Below, piece after piece: positions 11,517 through 23,437 of a stretch of 64,000 bases of DNA. The notes beneath the pieces were generated by a model. It had not been told where the DNA came from, did no database searches, and was given only the letters and a program-made list of their open reading frames with translations. The DNA is from Phragmites australis. Its lineage: Eukaryota > Streptophyta > Magnoliopsida > Poales > Poaceae. Made by a program: the position numbers and the translations under genes. The stretch spans positions 12,693,001 to 12,757,000 of the forward strand of contig NC_084933.1 of assembly GCF_958298935.1 (NCBI RefSeq), given 5' to 3'. Positions within the stretch are counted from its first letter, which is position 1. Every line of letters begins with the position of its first letter.

Positions 11517-12664
11517 TCAGGAAGGCATATTTCCTTCAACTTTGGCGGAAGATACCTCTATCAAGGGTCTAACTTCTGACCTTGTTATGGTAGTAGTCAT
11601 GATGATATTGATGAAGAGACCTCTATGTTCCCCATGATCAGGGGCATCGTGGAGGGAGGCAACGTGGAGTTCTAACTCCAAAAAGTTCCTAAATTTATCT
11701 TTTATAATTGCCCTCGGTCCTTGTTGTTGTCGAGACACAGAAGCATGCGATCGAGGCCTTCCTTGGTCCCTATTGCCATAGACGCGAGGGAATGATCCTC
11801 ATTGTGTTGAACATGGTGTGCTTAAAAACACCATCTCAGAATTAGAGTATGTCGGGTCAGGTGTGGTCACGACATCAACTGCTAGGGTGGAACGACCCAA
11901 ACGTTCTTCTCCATCAGTGTTAGGGAAGAAATACTTGGTGTCTGCATGGTGCACTTCTTGCATTGTGTATGGGAACAAGTTACCGATGATTCCAGGATGC
12001 TCTCCCTTATTATCCATGAACTTGAAGCACTGGTGCAACGTAGAGGGGACAACCTGGCATTTGTGTATCTAGGGTCTATCCAATAGTGCTGAGTAGGACA
12101 TTACATATCGATAAGGAAGAATTTCAGCTTAAAGCTGAAGGTAGACATCTGTAATTTCACGGTAATAGAGCCTAACACCTTGCTCTCATTACTGTCATAA
12201 TCATATATGACCATACTAGTCAGCTCATGTCAAACTGCGAATAGGTAGAAGGTTGACTGCTATACCAGGGTCTAAGAGCACACAACGAAGATGTGTGTTG
12301 CCAATGTCTCCTTTGATGTATAGTGGATGTCATGATTATTTGTCTTGACCATCTTATCTTCTTCAGAGAATGACATCTTGTTGGCTTTAGCAAGGGTGCT
12401 GAGGAGCCGATGTTTGGCCATAGCCGTCTCATACACATGAGGAGTCTGTAGAGCCTTGATTAAGGCCTCTTGCAAATCTAGCTGCAACATTAATGCATCG
12501 TAGACGCTCAATAGCGTTAGAATGTGCATCAAGTGAGTAATGACGTTGTACTCCATATCGTCTTCTTTAGCATGCACCTTTGACGATGAAGGCTTGGATT
12601 GTTGAATGGGGAGCTTGGAGCACTGCAACCCATTGGTCTTGTTAGCTCGAGGATCGCTTCTCAA
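11517..12664 (-). pseudogene. Gypsy protease-region pseudogene
   Basis: On the minus strand the stretch 12664-12272 includes [20 protein letters not shown], the usual lead-in to the aspartic protease of this gypsy group. It is followed, after stops, by a weak [19 protein letters not shown] box. Next come a KCQVVPSTLHQCFKFMDNKG-like stretch (about 12060-11990), then NLFPYTMQEVHHADTKYFFP, and finally SEVRPLIEVSSAKVEGN near 11530. The canonical DTG/DSG catalytic triad is not clearly kept, and the frame changes several times. Confidence 0.65.
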
Positions 12665-13029
12665 ATTCGTATTAACTTCTTCAATTTCTCCCTCTTCAGC
12701 AGATGTAGCTTTCGCTTCTAGGGCTTCATGCTCTTCGGGAGTAATAGCAACTCCCGAATTCTAGTCTTCATCATCCTCACTCATGAAAATGGCATTACAT
12801 GACACCACTTGGAAGACGGAGTAGCGTTGAGAAAATGTTCATCACTTGATGTTGTTGCCTGCCCGGTCTTAGGAAAGAACCGACCTAGTGTAGGAAACAT
12901 AGTTATTCTCCGCGGAAAAGCTACATTTCCCTCTGACTTGAGAACAAATCAAGGAGGCATACTTCGTTGACTTGTATCATGCCGTTCAACTTGCACTGGT
13001 GTCGGAGAAGGACTAGATTGATAGCTTGA

Positions 13030-14247
13030 TCATCGGGCTCTTGGAGGGCACCTTTGCGGCACCTGCTGCCACTGTTGCTCCCTCACACAATGAGTAACGG
13101 GCGTGAGTCGGAGCCTCTCGAACTTATCTTCTACTTGGGAAAATGTCACCAAATACTCTTCTTCTTTGTTTATGTGAATAGATGATGAGCCATCATGTCC
13201 CACAGTTACCATATTAGCGGTATGGTAGTTTGGATTCATAGCTTTAGGCTGAGGGCCAACCTCTTCTTGCCGACCACTCTTTGTAGCCACTCTTTAAAAG
13301 CAATGCAATCTTCAATGACATGTCCTACGTATCGATGGTATGGACAATACATGGGGTTATCAGTCATGGTGACCTGATCGGGTCTTGCCGGTGTAGGTAG
13401 GTTCACGAGCTTTTGCTCGTTCATCTGTTTGAAGAGACTTTTGATGATGTCTCATCGGAAGACATATTTCTTATTCAACATCTCCCGAACATTAGGATGC
13501 CTAGCTGGTCTTGGCTGCTCACTCTTCGAACCGAAGACTGGAACGACACTCATGGTGTTTGACTCAATAGGTGCCTCCACCTTGTTGCCATTTCCGGTCG
13601 GCTTACTTGAAGACTCAAATCGTCTAGTGTTGTCAACAGAGCTGGTATTCTTGTACATCTCCATGATGTGTGATACTTTCTCAAACTCAAGCTTGGTAGC
13701 TGCTACGGCATCGCCAAGCGAGCTGAAAGTCTTTAGGCCACGTCACTGACCAATTAGTGTTGTTGCATGACATGTATGCATATTTGTATGGCGTCTTCTG
13801 GATGCATCTCTTTTGCGGGACAGCCATAGTTGTTTCTAAAGCGGATGATGTAGTCTTTGATCTTCTTATCTTGCCTTTATTTGATTGAGACAACTCTAGA
13901 ATCGAGATGTACTTCCTTATTGTGATAAAATTTGATTTGAATAACTCCTTCATTGCGATCCAACTAGGCAACGAACCCGCAAACAGACGGCTATACCAGT
14001 GGAAGGCAGCTCCGGTCAAGGAAACTAAGAAGTAGAGTAGTAGCAATGATGGGTGATTCGCCGTGTCTCCACAAATCGATTCGAAGTAGGCGAGATGCTC
14101 AATGGCATCACCAGTTACATCAAATAAATGGAACTTCAACGGATGCCAACCTGTGGTGAACTTGACTCGGTCGTGCCAAGCTTCATATGGCTTGTCAAGC
14201 TCGCTCTCTAGTTGTCTTAGGGCCTGCTCGGCCGCTAGTTGATGCAT
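13030..14247 (-). pseudogene. Ty3/gypsy gag pseudogene
   Basis: The minus strand from 14247 codes [40 protein letters not shown] and then [20 protein letters not shown], a typical plant Ty3/gypsy retrotransposon gag domain. Downstream pieces include [20 protein letters not shown] (about 13345-13280), a Cys/His box of this group's gag. The gag wraps retrotransposon RNA into virus-like particles. Frame changes at about 13690, 13430 and 13240 and several stops make it a pseudogene. Confidence 0.8.
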
Positions 14248-14594
14248 TCTTCTGTTAACTACGTCTCTTCTGCAATGCAGTGATAATCTCTTCGTGCCAC
14301 AGCCAATGCAGGTGCATCATTTGTGGCTGAATTTGCCAGCATGGCTATGACATATGGAGGAGTTGCACCCATTTGATGGCTAGGCACGCCCCCTGCCTCT
14401 ATCGGAGGAGGATTGCATAACTGAGACGCAACTTCAATCTCGGCAAGCTATAGGTCAATTTAAGAAAAATGTGGTACATTAGGTGGTACTGGCAGTGCGC
14501 CTCCTGACACAAATTATTGCATCATGGCACAAAGCTAGTGTACTCTTGCGGACAGCTCGCTTACTTGTCTTCCAAGAGCACTATTATGCTTGTG

Positions 14595-16846
14595 TTAAGT
14601 GCCCGAATGCAGTGAATGTACTTGCTGCTGTTGATTGCTTGTACCCACTAGGGGCACGATAGATTGTGCTATACCCGCACTTGAGGCTGGTTCTTCACAA
14701 ATGCCTTCATTTTTGTTCGCCATATTCACAGGCGCAACATTTAGTCCTTCTAGATCTCCTACCTCTCCGGACAAAGCCGAAGGTGCTAGCCGAGAGTAGT
14801 GTGGCGATTGTGAGTGCACTTCAAGAGAGTCTAGTGTGTGAACCCCGAGACTATATTATCCCTTATCCTCGGATGTAACAAGGCTACTCTCTATCTGACA
14901 TAGAGTGCTCATCTTTAAACATGTGTCGGGGCCAGGGCACATAGCCACCGTGTGTAGCTAGACTTGATCTTGTGGTAGATGAGAGGGAATACTCCTATAA
15001 GTGTCAGGGTGGTCATGCAAAAAAGACCCCCCTTCAAGAAATTTGTATCTCCTGAACACGGGAAAGCAAGGGGCAACTATGGCCTCCTTCTGTAGCCTTG
15101 AATCAATTTGCGAGAACCTACCGAAGCAAGCCTTTGGATTTAGCAAAAGTTCCTCCTTTGAGGAGTACGCTAACTCATGTGTGACAGGAAGAGGTTCCCA
15201 ATCAGAATCTGATTCTTTGGGCATGACGATACCGACTGTGCCGCACACCACGACATCTCCGTCATTGGACTTCTTTGAACTTTTTAGAAGAGTGTTGTAA
15301 TTCGATGAAGCGTTCGAGCCTGACTTTATAAGCTACTGAGGTGCTTCAGTTGTAGATGGTGGTGCCGTTTCCTCGGGGACAGCTGCAGGTTTATCCTCCA
15401 GTGCTGAATTTTCATTTTCTTTGGTTACGATGATAAGGGAGGGTTGAGGTGACTCAACCCTTTGCTGTTGCGCGGTAGGCCCTATTGAAACAGGGATGAT
15501 GCAAACATCTTGAGCTTGTCATGGTCTTAGGGCCCAGCGCCATGAAAGAAAGTTGTATCTTGGGTTTTGCTCCAGGTTTAGGGTTGCCTGAATGCTAACT
15601 ATTCTGTCCTCCGAATGGACTTGTCCATCCGTCCAGATGTGGACTTTTAACATGATGTAGCACAAGGTCTTGCAATTCTCAGAACCAGGCTTGTTGGTTT
15701 CTCTTCCTTTATTCACACATTTGTTGATTCTCATTGAGAGTATACGGGGCTTAGTATCTTATAGGTGAAGTGGGACAATGTGTTGGCCGCAAGAGCCTTG
15801 GGCTCTCACGACTGGAGGAAACCGCCTCATAGTGGGGCCTCTGTCGCACCCAAAATACCTTCACAGATATGCATAGTCATGACAACATGATTCTTGATCC
15901 CATCTAATAGGTGGCTGTGTTTGGCATGGCCGATAGGACGAAGGCGGAGGACCTCTTTGTCGAGGAGCCTCGACATAGCGATCTTGATGTTCATAACGAT
16001 TTGCAGGACGGAGATTGCCCCAGTTCATGAAGTCTCCAACATAGTAGAACTGCAACGTTGTCTTCCGAGACTGTTCATTTGGTCTCTAAGCTATTGTATT
16101 TGTCTTTGTAATTCATTAAGATGAGGTGCCAACACTTCACTTTGAAGTACGGGGAACTAGTTTGTGTTGATATTAGATGAACACAGAATAGACATTACGC
16201 TGATGTAAAAATAAGGCACCTAGTGCTTGAAGCAAGCTATACTGGGGTTATAGAGTCTATGCCTCCTTCCAAGGCGTTGTGATAGGAATTCTTTTACTAT
16301 AGCTTCCCGGGCGGGGAGCCCAGCTCGCGACGCATGGTAAGTCCATGTGTGGGGAATGGCTTCGCTTGGAGCCGCTTCCTCTTTTGGAGTAGTGAGTGTG
16401 GTGAGACGAGAGGCAATCCATTGTCATAACCTCTTGCCCTTGACGATCTTCCGCCAGCAGTTCTGGCGTGCATGTGGTCTTCTGGCTTGAGGGGCGAGGG
16501 TAGTGCTTTGACGCAAGTTCTCGCAAACTGCGTCTAAAGCTACAACCAACTCGGCTTCGCTTTTCTTAGTGAGGGAGGATCCCTCTAGGATGGCATAGCC
16601 TCAGGGATAATACTATGGCATTCTTCTTCGATATGTTCAAAGGCTCTCTTCTGAGACTTCTTCATCATCTGAGCTTGATTTAGCTCTTGCGTCATCTTTG
16701 AGTAGACTTCGCCCCCCATGTTCGAAGATGACCTCAGGCGAGAACGTTCCAAATTGGAGGGTCATGAATCGAGTCACGGGCAGGGACGAATCTACCTGCA
16801 ACAACATTGTCTCTTGGTTAGTACTTTCCCGATGACCTCTTCGCAA
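14595..16846 (-). pseudogene. N-terminal gag/leader region of the gypsy element, degenerate
   Basis: The open pieces on the minus strand are 16846-16637, 16526-16257, 16055-15861, 15734-15519, 15251-14958 and 14819-14595. They sit in line between the primer-binding site and the gag core and have the composition of a retroelement leader or gag N-terminus (for example MANKNEGICEEPASSAGIAQ). I do not recognise a named domain. Stops and frame changes separate the pieces. Confidence 0.5.
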
Positions 16847-16916
16847 GCAGCACTTGGAGACTCAAGAGACCATCGTGATGACCAGTGTAGCACAACAAAC
16901 AAGGGAGGAGAACCAA

Positions 16917-16935
16917 GTCCCACCGGGCGTGCCAC
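16917..16935 (-). other. Primer-binding site of the minus-strand gypsy element
   Basis: The minus strand reads GTGGCACGCCCGGTGGGAC, seven bases inside the LTR end at 16943. This wording is common to grass gypsy elements of the Retand/RIRE2 type. The tRNA used was not identified with certainty. Confidence 0.65.
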
Positions 16936-16942
16936 TTTATTT

Positions 16943-17734
16943 TGTAGATTTGAGAAACTTGCATCGAATGTATGAAGTATAACTTTGAATATTATAATAT
17001 ATGGGCACACTAGCATAAATGTAGTATACAAGAGACGGGAGAACGATGTAACAAAAACATAATCTTTATTCATTCATGTTGACGGCGGCAAAGTGGCAGT
17101 GGTCACGATCGGTAGAGCTTCTGCATGGATGGCAAAAATTGATTCCCAAAACTGGTCGGCGTCCCCGATATATATATAGGCGGCGGATGAGGAAGTGGGG
17201 TGAGAAGATAGAGTTCGGGACTGTTAGGATTTGGGGAAATCCAGAGATTGATCCCAATTCGCCCAAATCCACCCGCACTGGATAGAGATAGAGGGGGCAA
17301 TGGTGGTGGGCCTACAGCTCAGCGGAAGAGGCAGGGAGTAGAGGAGCACATAGTCCACAGTGCAAAGGGGGCGACAGCGCTCTTGGTGCACTCGGGTGGA
17401 AGAAGCACAAGGGGTGGGTCACCTGCGTGGGCTTTGCTCGGTGTGCATGCAAGAAGAGGGAGAGAGGAGCTGGTCCTTGGGCTGGTTCGGTTAGGAGAAG
17501 CAAAGGGGAAGGGGGAAATGAAGAAGGAGAGATGGATTGATCTTAGGTTGGATCGAGAAAGAAGAGGGCTCAGACCAGCCGAAGCAGGCCGAGCCCGGCC
17601 GTGGGGACACAGGAACGGGCTCAGGCCAAATTGGCCCCGAGAGATAGCTCTTCTCTTTTCTTTTCCGTTTTCTCTTTTTCCTTTATTTCTCCTTTATACA
17701 TATGCTTATAGATATATAATATATATGTGTGTGA

Positions 17735-17743
<9 letters not shown>
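16943..17743 (-). mobile_element. 5' LTR (minus) of the gypsy element, outer end unresolved
   Basis: The LTR's 3' end (minus) is ...ATCTACA at 16943. On the minus strand it carries a TATATATATA box near 17168-17178 and an AATAAA signal at 17065-17070, in the order expected for U3-R-U5. A GC-rich U3 lies to the right, up to about 17640. The outer end is obscured by (TA)n and the following MITE. The long plus-strand ORF 17248-17778 lies in this LTR and ends in TA-repeat codons, so it is not called. Confidence 0.6.

Positions 17744-17777
<34 letters not shown>
17744..17777. repeat. (TA)n microsatellite, left of MITE
   Basis: A perfect TA run follows a GTGTGTG stretch. Together with the TA run at 18154-18206 it flanks the MITE. 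Confidence 0.9.
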
Positions 17778-17779
<2 letters not shown>

Positions 17780-18151
17780 ACACCTATTCTATACTCCTAG
17801 GAGTATGTACTCCCACATGCAATATACCACCTAAACAAACACTTTATACTCTTTTATCATTTTTAGTATACTCTAATACTAATTCTAAGATACTCCAATA
17901 TGAGTTGTATGAAAAAAAATTCAATGTTAGCCTTTCATTTTTGCTATATACTCTTTTTTATACATAAAAGAAGTATATACGCAAATTAAGATAAAAATCA
18001 TGGAATTTCATAAAATTTTCGTGGGATTTGTATTGTAGTATCTTATAATTATTAATGAAGTATATTTAAAGTAATAAAGAAGTATAACTCATGTGTAAAA
18101 GTGGTATATGAGAGGTGGGAGTACATACACCCAGGAGTACATACTAGTTTT

Positions 18152-18153
<2 letters not shown>
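17778..18153. mobile_element. MITE with long imperfect terminal inverted repeats in TA repeats
   Basis: The left end (from about 17778) and the inverted right end (to about 18153) share TACTCCTRGG, then GTATGTACTCCCAC, then ATATACCAC, over about 60 bases with mismatches. The interior is AT-rich and non-coding. Flanking (TA)n runs fit a TA-targeting family such as Stowaway/mariner. The exact TSD cannot be seen inside the repeat, so the superfamily is uncertain. Confidence 0.7.

Positions 18154-18206
<53 letters not shown>
18154..18206. repeat. (TA)n microsatellite, right of MITE
   Basis: A TA run of about 53 bases, followed by ATATGCATATATATGCATA. It accounts for the Tyr-Ile repeat ORFs on both strands. 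Confidence 0.9.
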
Positions 18207-18209
<3 letters not shown>

Positions 18210-18828
18210 TATATATGCATATTAAGCGTACCTTCGGCAAAATACCGTCGAACAATGTGAGACAGGTTGGACGTTTGCATGAGTCGGTCTTGCCGTCGAG
18301 TCCCGGTCACGGAAACACGATTCCTTGGTTGCAAGCTGCGTGCCATCGTCCAGCGTTGGTGTCCCAAACAAGAACGACCCATCGCTGCTACAAGTAGTAC
18401 TTGGTCGATAAATAGATCTTTTACTCAGTTTCATCTGACCAGATACTAGCTCCTGTATCTCAAATTCTCAGTGCGACTAGACTTTTCTCTTTTAGAAAGA
18501 CAATTGTACCGTAGTTGTACTCGCCAATTTCCATGAAGCAACATGCATGAGAAATGCTGACCATCGGAGTTGTAGTCAGAATATCTGACTGATCTTGGCT
18601 GTCGGTTTTCTTGGCGGATCAAATAAAAGGTGCTGACCTGACCATTCGTTTGAGCTGCCTGCCACACAAGGTCAAAGACTCAAAGAGTTGGAACCTGTCC
18701 AGCGGGCGAAAAGCACGAGGTGGGACTCGGAAAACAGCGACCGGTTCTACACGGCAGAGGCAACACGCATGCGCATGCATCTGTCAAGTGCGACGCTATA
18801 GACGCAAACCATGCACCGAACCCTCACC
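18207..18828 (+). promoter_or_regulatory. Upstream region of the small-peptide gene
   Basis: No TE resemblance is visible. Possible WRKY W-box cores occur as GGTCAA at 18670-18675 and GTCAA at 18783-18787 (minus-strand TTGAC). A CATGCGCATGCAT (RY-like) stretch lies near 18765-18780. These are short motifs that occur by chance, so regulation is only suggested. Confidence 0.3.
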
Positions 18829-18836
18829 TATATAAG
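18829..18836 (+). promoter_or_regulatory. TATA box of the small-peptide gene
   Basis: TATATAAG lies 138 bases before the ATG. This leaves room for a 5' UTR of about 110 bases if transcription starts about 30 bases downstream. It is followed by a C/A-rich leader typical of plant transcripts. Confidence 0.75.
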
Positions 18837-18973
18837 CAGCCCAGCAAGCATTACTTTCTCCAACCATAAACCAAGCTCGAGAAACTGAACAACGAAGCCT
18901 CCATCAAACTCGGAACCAAGCAAGTCTTTTTTCTGTCTGTAAATCTCTGTCTCCCGTCTGCACGGCAACGGCA

Positions 18974-19168
18974 ATGGCGGCGACGGCGGCAGCGATGAGG
19001 ATGGCGAAGATGGTGCTGGTGCTCATGTTCTTGGTCCAAATCTTGAACGCCCTCGCTGTGTCGGCAAGGCCATTGAACGGGAACGGATGGCTGGAGGACG
19101 GGATCGGGATGGTGGTGGAGATACTCGGCGACCTCAAGTCTGGCAATCCCCCCTCGCACTGCTGCTAA
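18974..19168 (+). CDS. Small secreted peptide precursor (64 aa), uncharacterised
   Basis: This is the only intact host-like gene in the window. The protein has an N-terminal hydrophobic signal peptide (about residues 8-31: MRMAKMVLVLMFLVQILNAL with cleavage plausible after AVSA). A short mature part follows, beginning RPLNGNGWLEDGIG and ending LKSGNPPSHCC. The start was chosen because a canonical ATG (CGGCAATGGCGG context) follows a TATA box and leader with no earlier ATG. GC-rich coding DNA contrasts with the flanking AT-rich repeats. The ending SGxPPxHCC is reminiscent of plant signalling-peptide precursors with a C-terminal Ser-Gly-Pro motif, but I cannot assign it to PIP, CEP or another named family. 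A role as an apoplastic signal is inference; the two C-terminal cysteines could form a disulfide or a dimer. Confidence 0.65.
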   Translation: MAATAAAMRMAKMVLVLMFLVQILNALAVSARPLNGNGWLEDGIGMVVEILGDLKSGNPPSHCC

Positions 19169-20050
19169 GCAGTAGCAGTTTCTGCAACTGGAGATGGCTC
19201 TAGGTTGCATGCAGACCAAGCTGTATTCAGTTGTGCTCAGTTTTTTTTACCATTCTCAGTTTTGCCTCTCTGTTACAGATAGAGAGGCTCATTTTTTTTA
19301 TTGGTTCCGGGGAAGAAGCCAAGGAGATGTAGTTGTGTTGGCAGGGGCGTGCAAAGGCCATGTCTTGTCATTCATATCAATTCAAAAATTTTAAACAACG
19401 ACTGTTATCTTTGTTTCCGGTCTAATTACGACGTCCAATAATCGTTTTTGTCCGTCAGCTAAACATAATATTCTTATTATAATATCCTCTTTATATATAT
19501 TCCGGTGAAATGCCACCGCACAATTCTCATTGTTCTCAGAGACAAAGTAGACTCCCATTGTTCTCAGAACAGAGTAGCTCTTTTAAATTTAGCGCCGGAC
19601 AAAAGCAGGAGACCTGAAAGAACACAAGATCAGGAAGAGGAAAACGGCCATGAAAATCTTCTGTAGGGATCAAAAAATTGACCACTAAGTTTCGAGCCCT
19701 GTGGTTGGTGCTTGGTGGCCTCGCCGCCTAACCAAAACTGCCGGCCATTGGAGCGGCCTTGCAAGGTCCGGACTTAGGATGGTGTACGTCTGAAAAACGT
19801 TACTGGTAAGTGTAAAGGGACTGCCGGACCGACGACCCTGAAAATCACTGAATGGTTCTTCACGGTCGGTCGAGCTCGGACAGCGTTTGTGTTTGGTGGT
19901 AAACCAACGTGCGGCACGTGTCAGATTGTCGGCCCTTCGCACTTGATTCTTGGAAAATGTAGTCGACTCTGGACAGGCAGGAAATTAGCCAATGAAAAAG
20001 TTCAGAGTCGAGTTCGTGACTTTTGCCCACGGTACTTTTTTCTCTGGTTA
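19169..20050. other. 3' flank of peptide gene; nothing else recognised
   Basis: The first 230 bases are likely 3' UTR, but no clear AATAAA was seen. The rest shows only short shadow ORFs and no identifiable repeat. Confidence 0.4.
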
Positions 20051-20060
20051 TATCAGATTG

Positions 20061-20221
20061 AAAGTAAATTTTATAAAACCTTGATCTCTATGAGATCTTG
20101 ATTCAGTTACATATTCTCTGATCTAACGGCTGGGTTGAAGAGAAGAGAGAAAGTGGGGGACACGTGTCATTATAGGGAAAAAGATCTTTTGTAGGATTCG
20201 GTCCTATAGAATTTACTTTCC
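20061..20221. mobile_element. 161-bp MITE with 8-9 bp target duplication
   Basis: The terminal inverted repeats are AAAGTAAATTTTATA at 20061 and its inverted copy TATAGAATTTACTTT near 20205-20219. Flanks repeat ATCAGATTG at 20052-20060 and 20222-20230. The inside is not coding. A 9-bp duplication suggests the Mutator-like superfamily; 8 bp would suggest hAT. Confidence 0.8.
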
Positions 20222-20423
20222 ATCAGATTGTCCGATTTAGCATTGGCACTGTTTTCAAAATGTGATTTTTGCCACTAGTCCTATTGCGGTATGTTTACCA
20301 ACATAATCCCTATATATTATCTTTTTATGCTCTGTTCAGAAATGGTATATTTATTTTTTTTAAAAAAACTTTATATACTTTAACTAACATTTAATTAAAT
20401 TATAACAATGTTCAGGGTATAAA
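20222..20423. other. AT-rich spacer
   Basis: Nothing recognisable lies between the MITE and the gypsy LTR start at 20424. Confidence 0.5.
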
Positions 20424-23400
20424 TGTCGACGATTTATGAACCGCTGATCGAACAAACTTGTTGAAGAATTGAGTGATGATTTGAGTAGACGAATCACAAG
20501 GGGAACACACAGGGGTTTTTATACAGGTTCGAGTCTTTATGAGAATAAAAACCCTACGTCATATTTGTCTTATATTGATCTTAGCTTGTTACAAGGAGGT
20601 GTGTGCCTAGCCTAAATGGATATAAACCTAGTCGCTGAATTCATTGCTCGACTTTTGTTGGCTTGTCGAAAGATTTCTCTTGCTCCGGTTTGAGTTGTCT
20701 GGGTTTGTATTGCTTGTCCTCCACAGTGTCTCCTGGTTCTGTATATATATGGTGATATTGTACGTCATCTGAACTCCTCCTTCTTGTTCTTAGAGATAAA
20801 CGTTTTCAGTTACAAGATATCTTAGGTATCTATAGGTAGTTTTCTTTCATCCAGGGATCTCCTTCCCAGAGATAAAGATATGCCCCGAGAATTATAGGAA
20901 ACCATAAAGTGTCCAGATAGGGTAACTATCTATTATTCATTATCAAGCCTCCTATCAGTACATCAAATAAGGCTTTGATGAATCAAGTATATGACCAACA
21001 AAGATAATTCTTTTGTCAAACCATATCATCAAGTAGGACTTAGGTTCCTGATTAGGGTGAAGTATCTAAATGAGTTTTCTGATCTTCTACTCGGGATTCT
21101 AAACGCCTCCGAGTCCTCGAGAATACTTGAGAAGGTGTTCCATCTGAGTAGGTTTTCTGTTAGCTTTGCCCTTTGGGTGGAAAAAAAGTTTGTTACTAGT
21201 TTATTTTGAAAGTTGAAACATCATAGGGAGATTTTAGGTAGTGATGAGAATCTTTTCCTACCAGGGTATCATGATTATGGTAGCATGGCAAGGAGTCGGA
21301 CTCCTTGGAGTACGGTTGAAGAAAAATGGAGTGGGAGATCATGGTCTCGAGTCATGTCACGTTGTCAACCGAAATGCCATTTTCTGGAGCCCCTTCTCTG
21401 CATAAAGGTAAAGGGATAACTTGCTTCAACGTCCATGCTTCCATCATCGATTTTTTTTCTGTCACACTTATCGTTCTCCTCGTGTTCTTGCCCCTCAAAA
21501 CCCTCTTCCCTCAATCTCTCCACCGCCATAGGGAAGTAGAAGATCGAGAAATAGAGCTCCTCCACTAATGAGATGGCGATCGCGATCTCGGAATGGTAGG
21601 AATCTGAGATCACAGATGAGTCTCTGGAGAAGGCCGAGAGTGAGGAGGTGATTCCTCCCTGGGTTTTGATCCCCTGCACACCGACAGCAGAGCAGACAAT
21701 CCCAAGCCCGTACACCCATAGCTCGATGGTCTTCCTTGACTTCTTCCGCTGCGGCTTCGGCTTCCCTCCTTCCAGTTTCTTTCTCAAGGTGCTTGCTTTC
21801 TAGGGCCTGGAACTCATCTACCTCAATCTAAACTCCATCATCATGCTGCCCGTCTTCGAGTATCGGTGTGAGGCCTTTCTTGGCTTCTACCCATCTCTTG
21901 ACCTCTTTTGGTATTTCTATGTCCTGAAGAGGCTCGAAAACAAGGTCACCGGCGGTGTCGAATTTTGGCTCCGAGAAGGCAAGTCGGTGTAATACATCTA
22001 CTTTGCCGCCAAGTCCTCAGGGTCAGGTTGGCAAAAGAAGTGGTTCTACTGCCAACCTGGCCCAAAGGGGTTCCCTTACCGGGGCTTGCCACTATTGTCG
22101 AGGCCCGCCTAGACAGAAGAACTGGCCTCCACCGGAACCTTATCGGGTAGATCCTGCACCTAAAGAAGAGGAATTTGACAGCTTACGACATGGCCAAAGA
22201 CTTCATCACGCACCACCTTAGTCCTCTGAAGTCAAGCGTTACTGGCGCTTAGTAATTTTCAGTCGGATTGGATCTGGCCCGAGAAGGTAAGATAGGTACT
22301 TCTCAATTTTGAGCAGCCATATTTGAGGGATCTGCAAGATCTATTCTCATTTTCTATTACTTCTTCTCAAAGTTTTTTCATCGGAGGCTACCGACAATAG
22401 GGTCAGGGTTCTCTTCGAAGCTATCCCCTCTTCCAGCTATAAGAGAGTCTTGGTTCCCATCGTGGAAATGGACTCCGAAGCTTGGGAAAGAATCATGTTG
22501 CTAAGTGTTTTAGACCTTCTGGATTATTGTTTTCTTTTTGAGTAGTGGTAGTTTTAGCGATGGCTATCACGGGCTTGGAGGGCCTGATCCAAAGCCCAAG
22601 AACGCAGGGGCCTGGCGTAGACCTGGATTATGTTCTTATCACGGGGAGCAGAGGTCTGAGCAAGAGTGGTAGCAGCATGTTGCAAATCACATCATTTGAT
22701 CGTGGCATGGGGTTGGAGGATGATGACTTCGCGGGAGTAGATTCGACAGCGGGTGGCGTTAGGCCACCGATGCCAACTGTTCTTGCTCCCTCTGCTTCCA
22801 CGAACCTTGTGCCGACTTCAACAGCAACTTCGACCCTGTTAAGTTGAACATTCACCTAGATCCTTTGCTTGACCAAGAAACAGCTCAGGTATGCTAAGAA
22901 TTATTTCCTATGCTTGATGTATTGTGTGGTTTGAATTCATCTTTCCTACAGGCTAAACGGAATACCACCGACAATACCGAAATCTAACCTCCCTAACCTC
23001 CAACCCCTACCTCCTCTGAAGGAGATGGAAGCAAGCTTGGCGAACCCCTGGTAGCAGTGGCTACCAATCAGGAATTGGAGGTAGCTAGAGTTGAGGTCAC
23101 CGCTACCCTTCCAAAGAAGGGGTATGTGGGATCTCACTAGATGCAACATAGGGGAAAATGCTCAAAGGGCGGGTAGGCCATTAGCTAGACTTGATGTTCG
23201 ACACCTTTTTAGTGATAAGACTCTACTAGCAGGTTAGTAATCTAATTAGTGGAATGACCGGTACTGACCTTAACATTCTTTGAAGTTTGTCATGCATCAC
23301 TCAAACAAGACACTCTACGATACTGAGAAGGCCACCGTCTGAGTAGCCGAGCTTGAGAAGAAGGCTGTCATGATACGCCACCAGCTGTCTCAAGTGATGG

Positions 23401-23437
23401 CCGAGAAGGATGTAGCGAGCATGGCCCTTTTAGGGCA
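20424..23437 (+). mobile_element. Ty3/gypsy remnant (LTR start and gag), plus orientation
   Basis: A TGTCGACGATTTATGAACC start followed by TTTTTATACAGGTTCGAGTC and ACCCTACGTC matches the opening of common grass LTRs. Downstream, on the same strand, lie a gypsy-type gag domain (about 21811-22220) and a coiled-coil gag tail (23284-23437). The gag tail is cut by the next copia LTR at 23438. The end of the 5' LTR and its primer-binding site are not resolved. No protease or pol is present. Confidence 0.6.
21811..22220 (+). pseudogene. Putative gypsy-type gag domain (PF04195-like), degenerate
   Basis: The translation includes CEAFLGFYPSLDLFWYFYVL, KRLENKVTGGVEFWLREGKS, a stop, then FAAKSSGSGWQKKWFYCQPG and KGFPYRGLPLLSRPA. 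This is the 'putative gypsy type transposon' domain found in grass retroelements as I know the family. In-frame stops (for example near 21990 and 22110) show that it is dead. Confidence 0.75.

Larger units (their letters stand above)
11470..17740 (-). mobile_element. Truncated Ty3/gypsy retrotransposon, minus orientation (gag-protease plus 5' LTR)
   Basis: Read on the minus strand, the order is LTR (from 16943 rightwards), primer-binding site (16917-16935), leader and N-terminal gag (about 16850-14590), gag core (14247-13687), zinc-binding part (about 13424-13236) and protease region (about 12640-11517). Reverse transcriptase and integrase are absent; the element stops near 11470-11510, next to the palindromic CACTA element. 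The LTR's far end is not resolved because TA repeats and a MITE follow. The order and primer-binding site fit the Tat/Retand-like grass gypsy group. Confidence 0.75.

Noticed and set aside
17248..17778. 176-codon plus-strand ORF
   Set aside because: It lies in the GC-rich LTR of the minus gypsy element and ends in codons from the TA microsatellite.
18052..18397. Tyr-Ile repeat ORFs on both strands
   Set aside because: They are direct translations of the (TA)n run.
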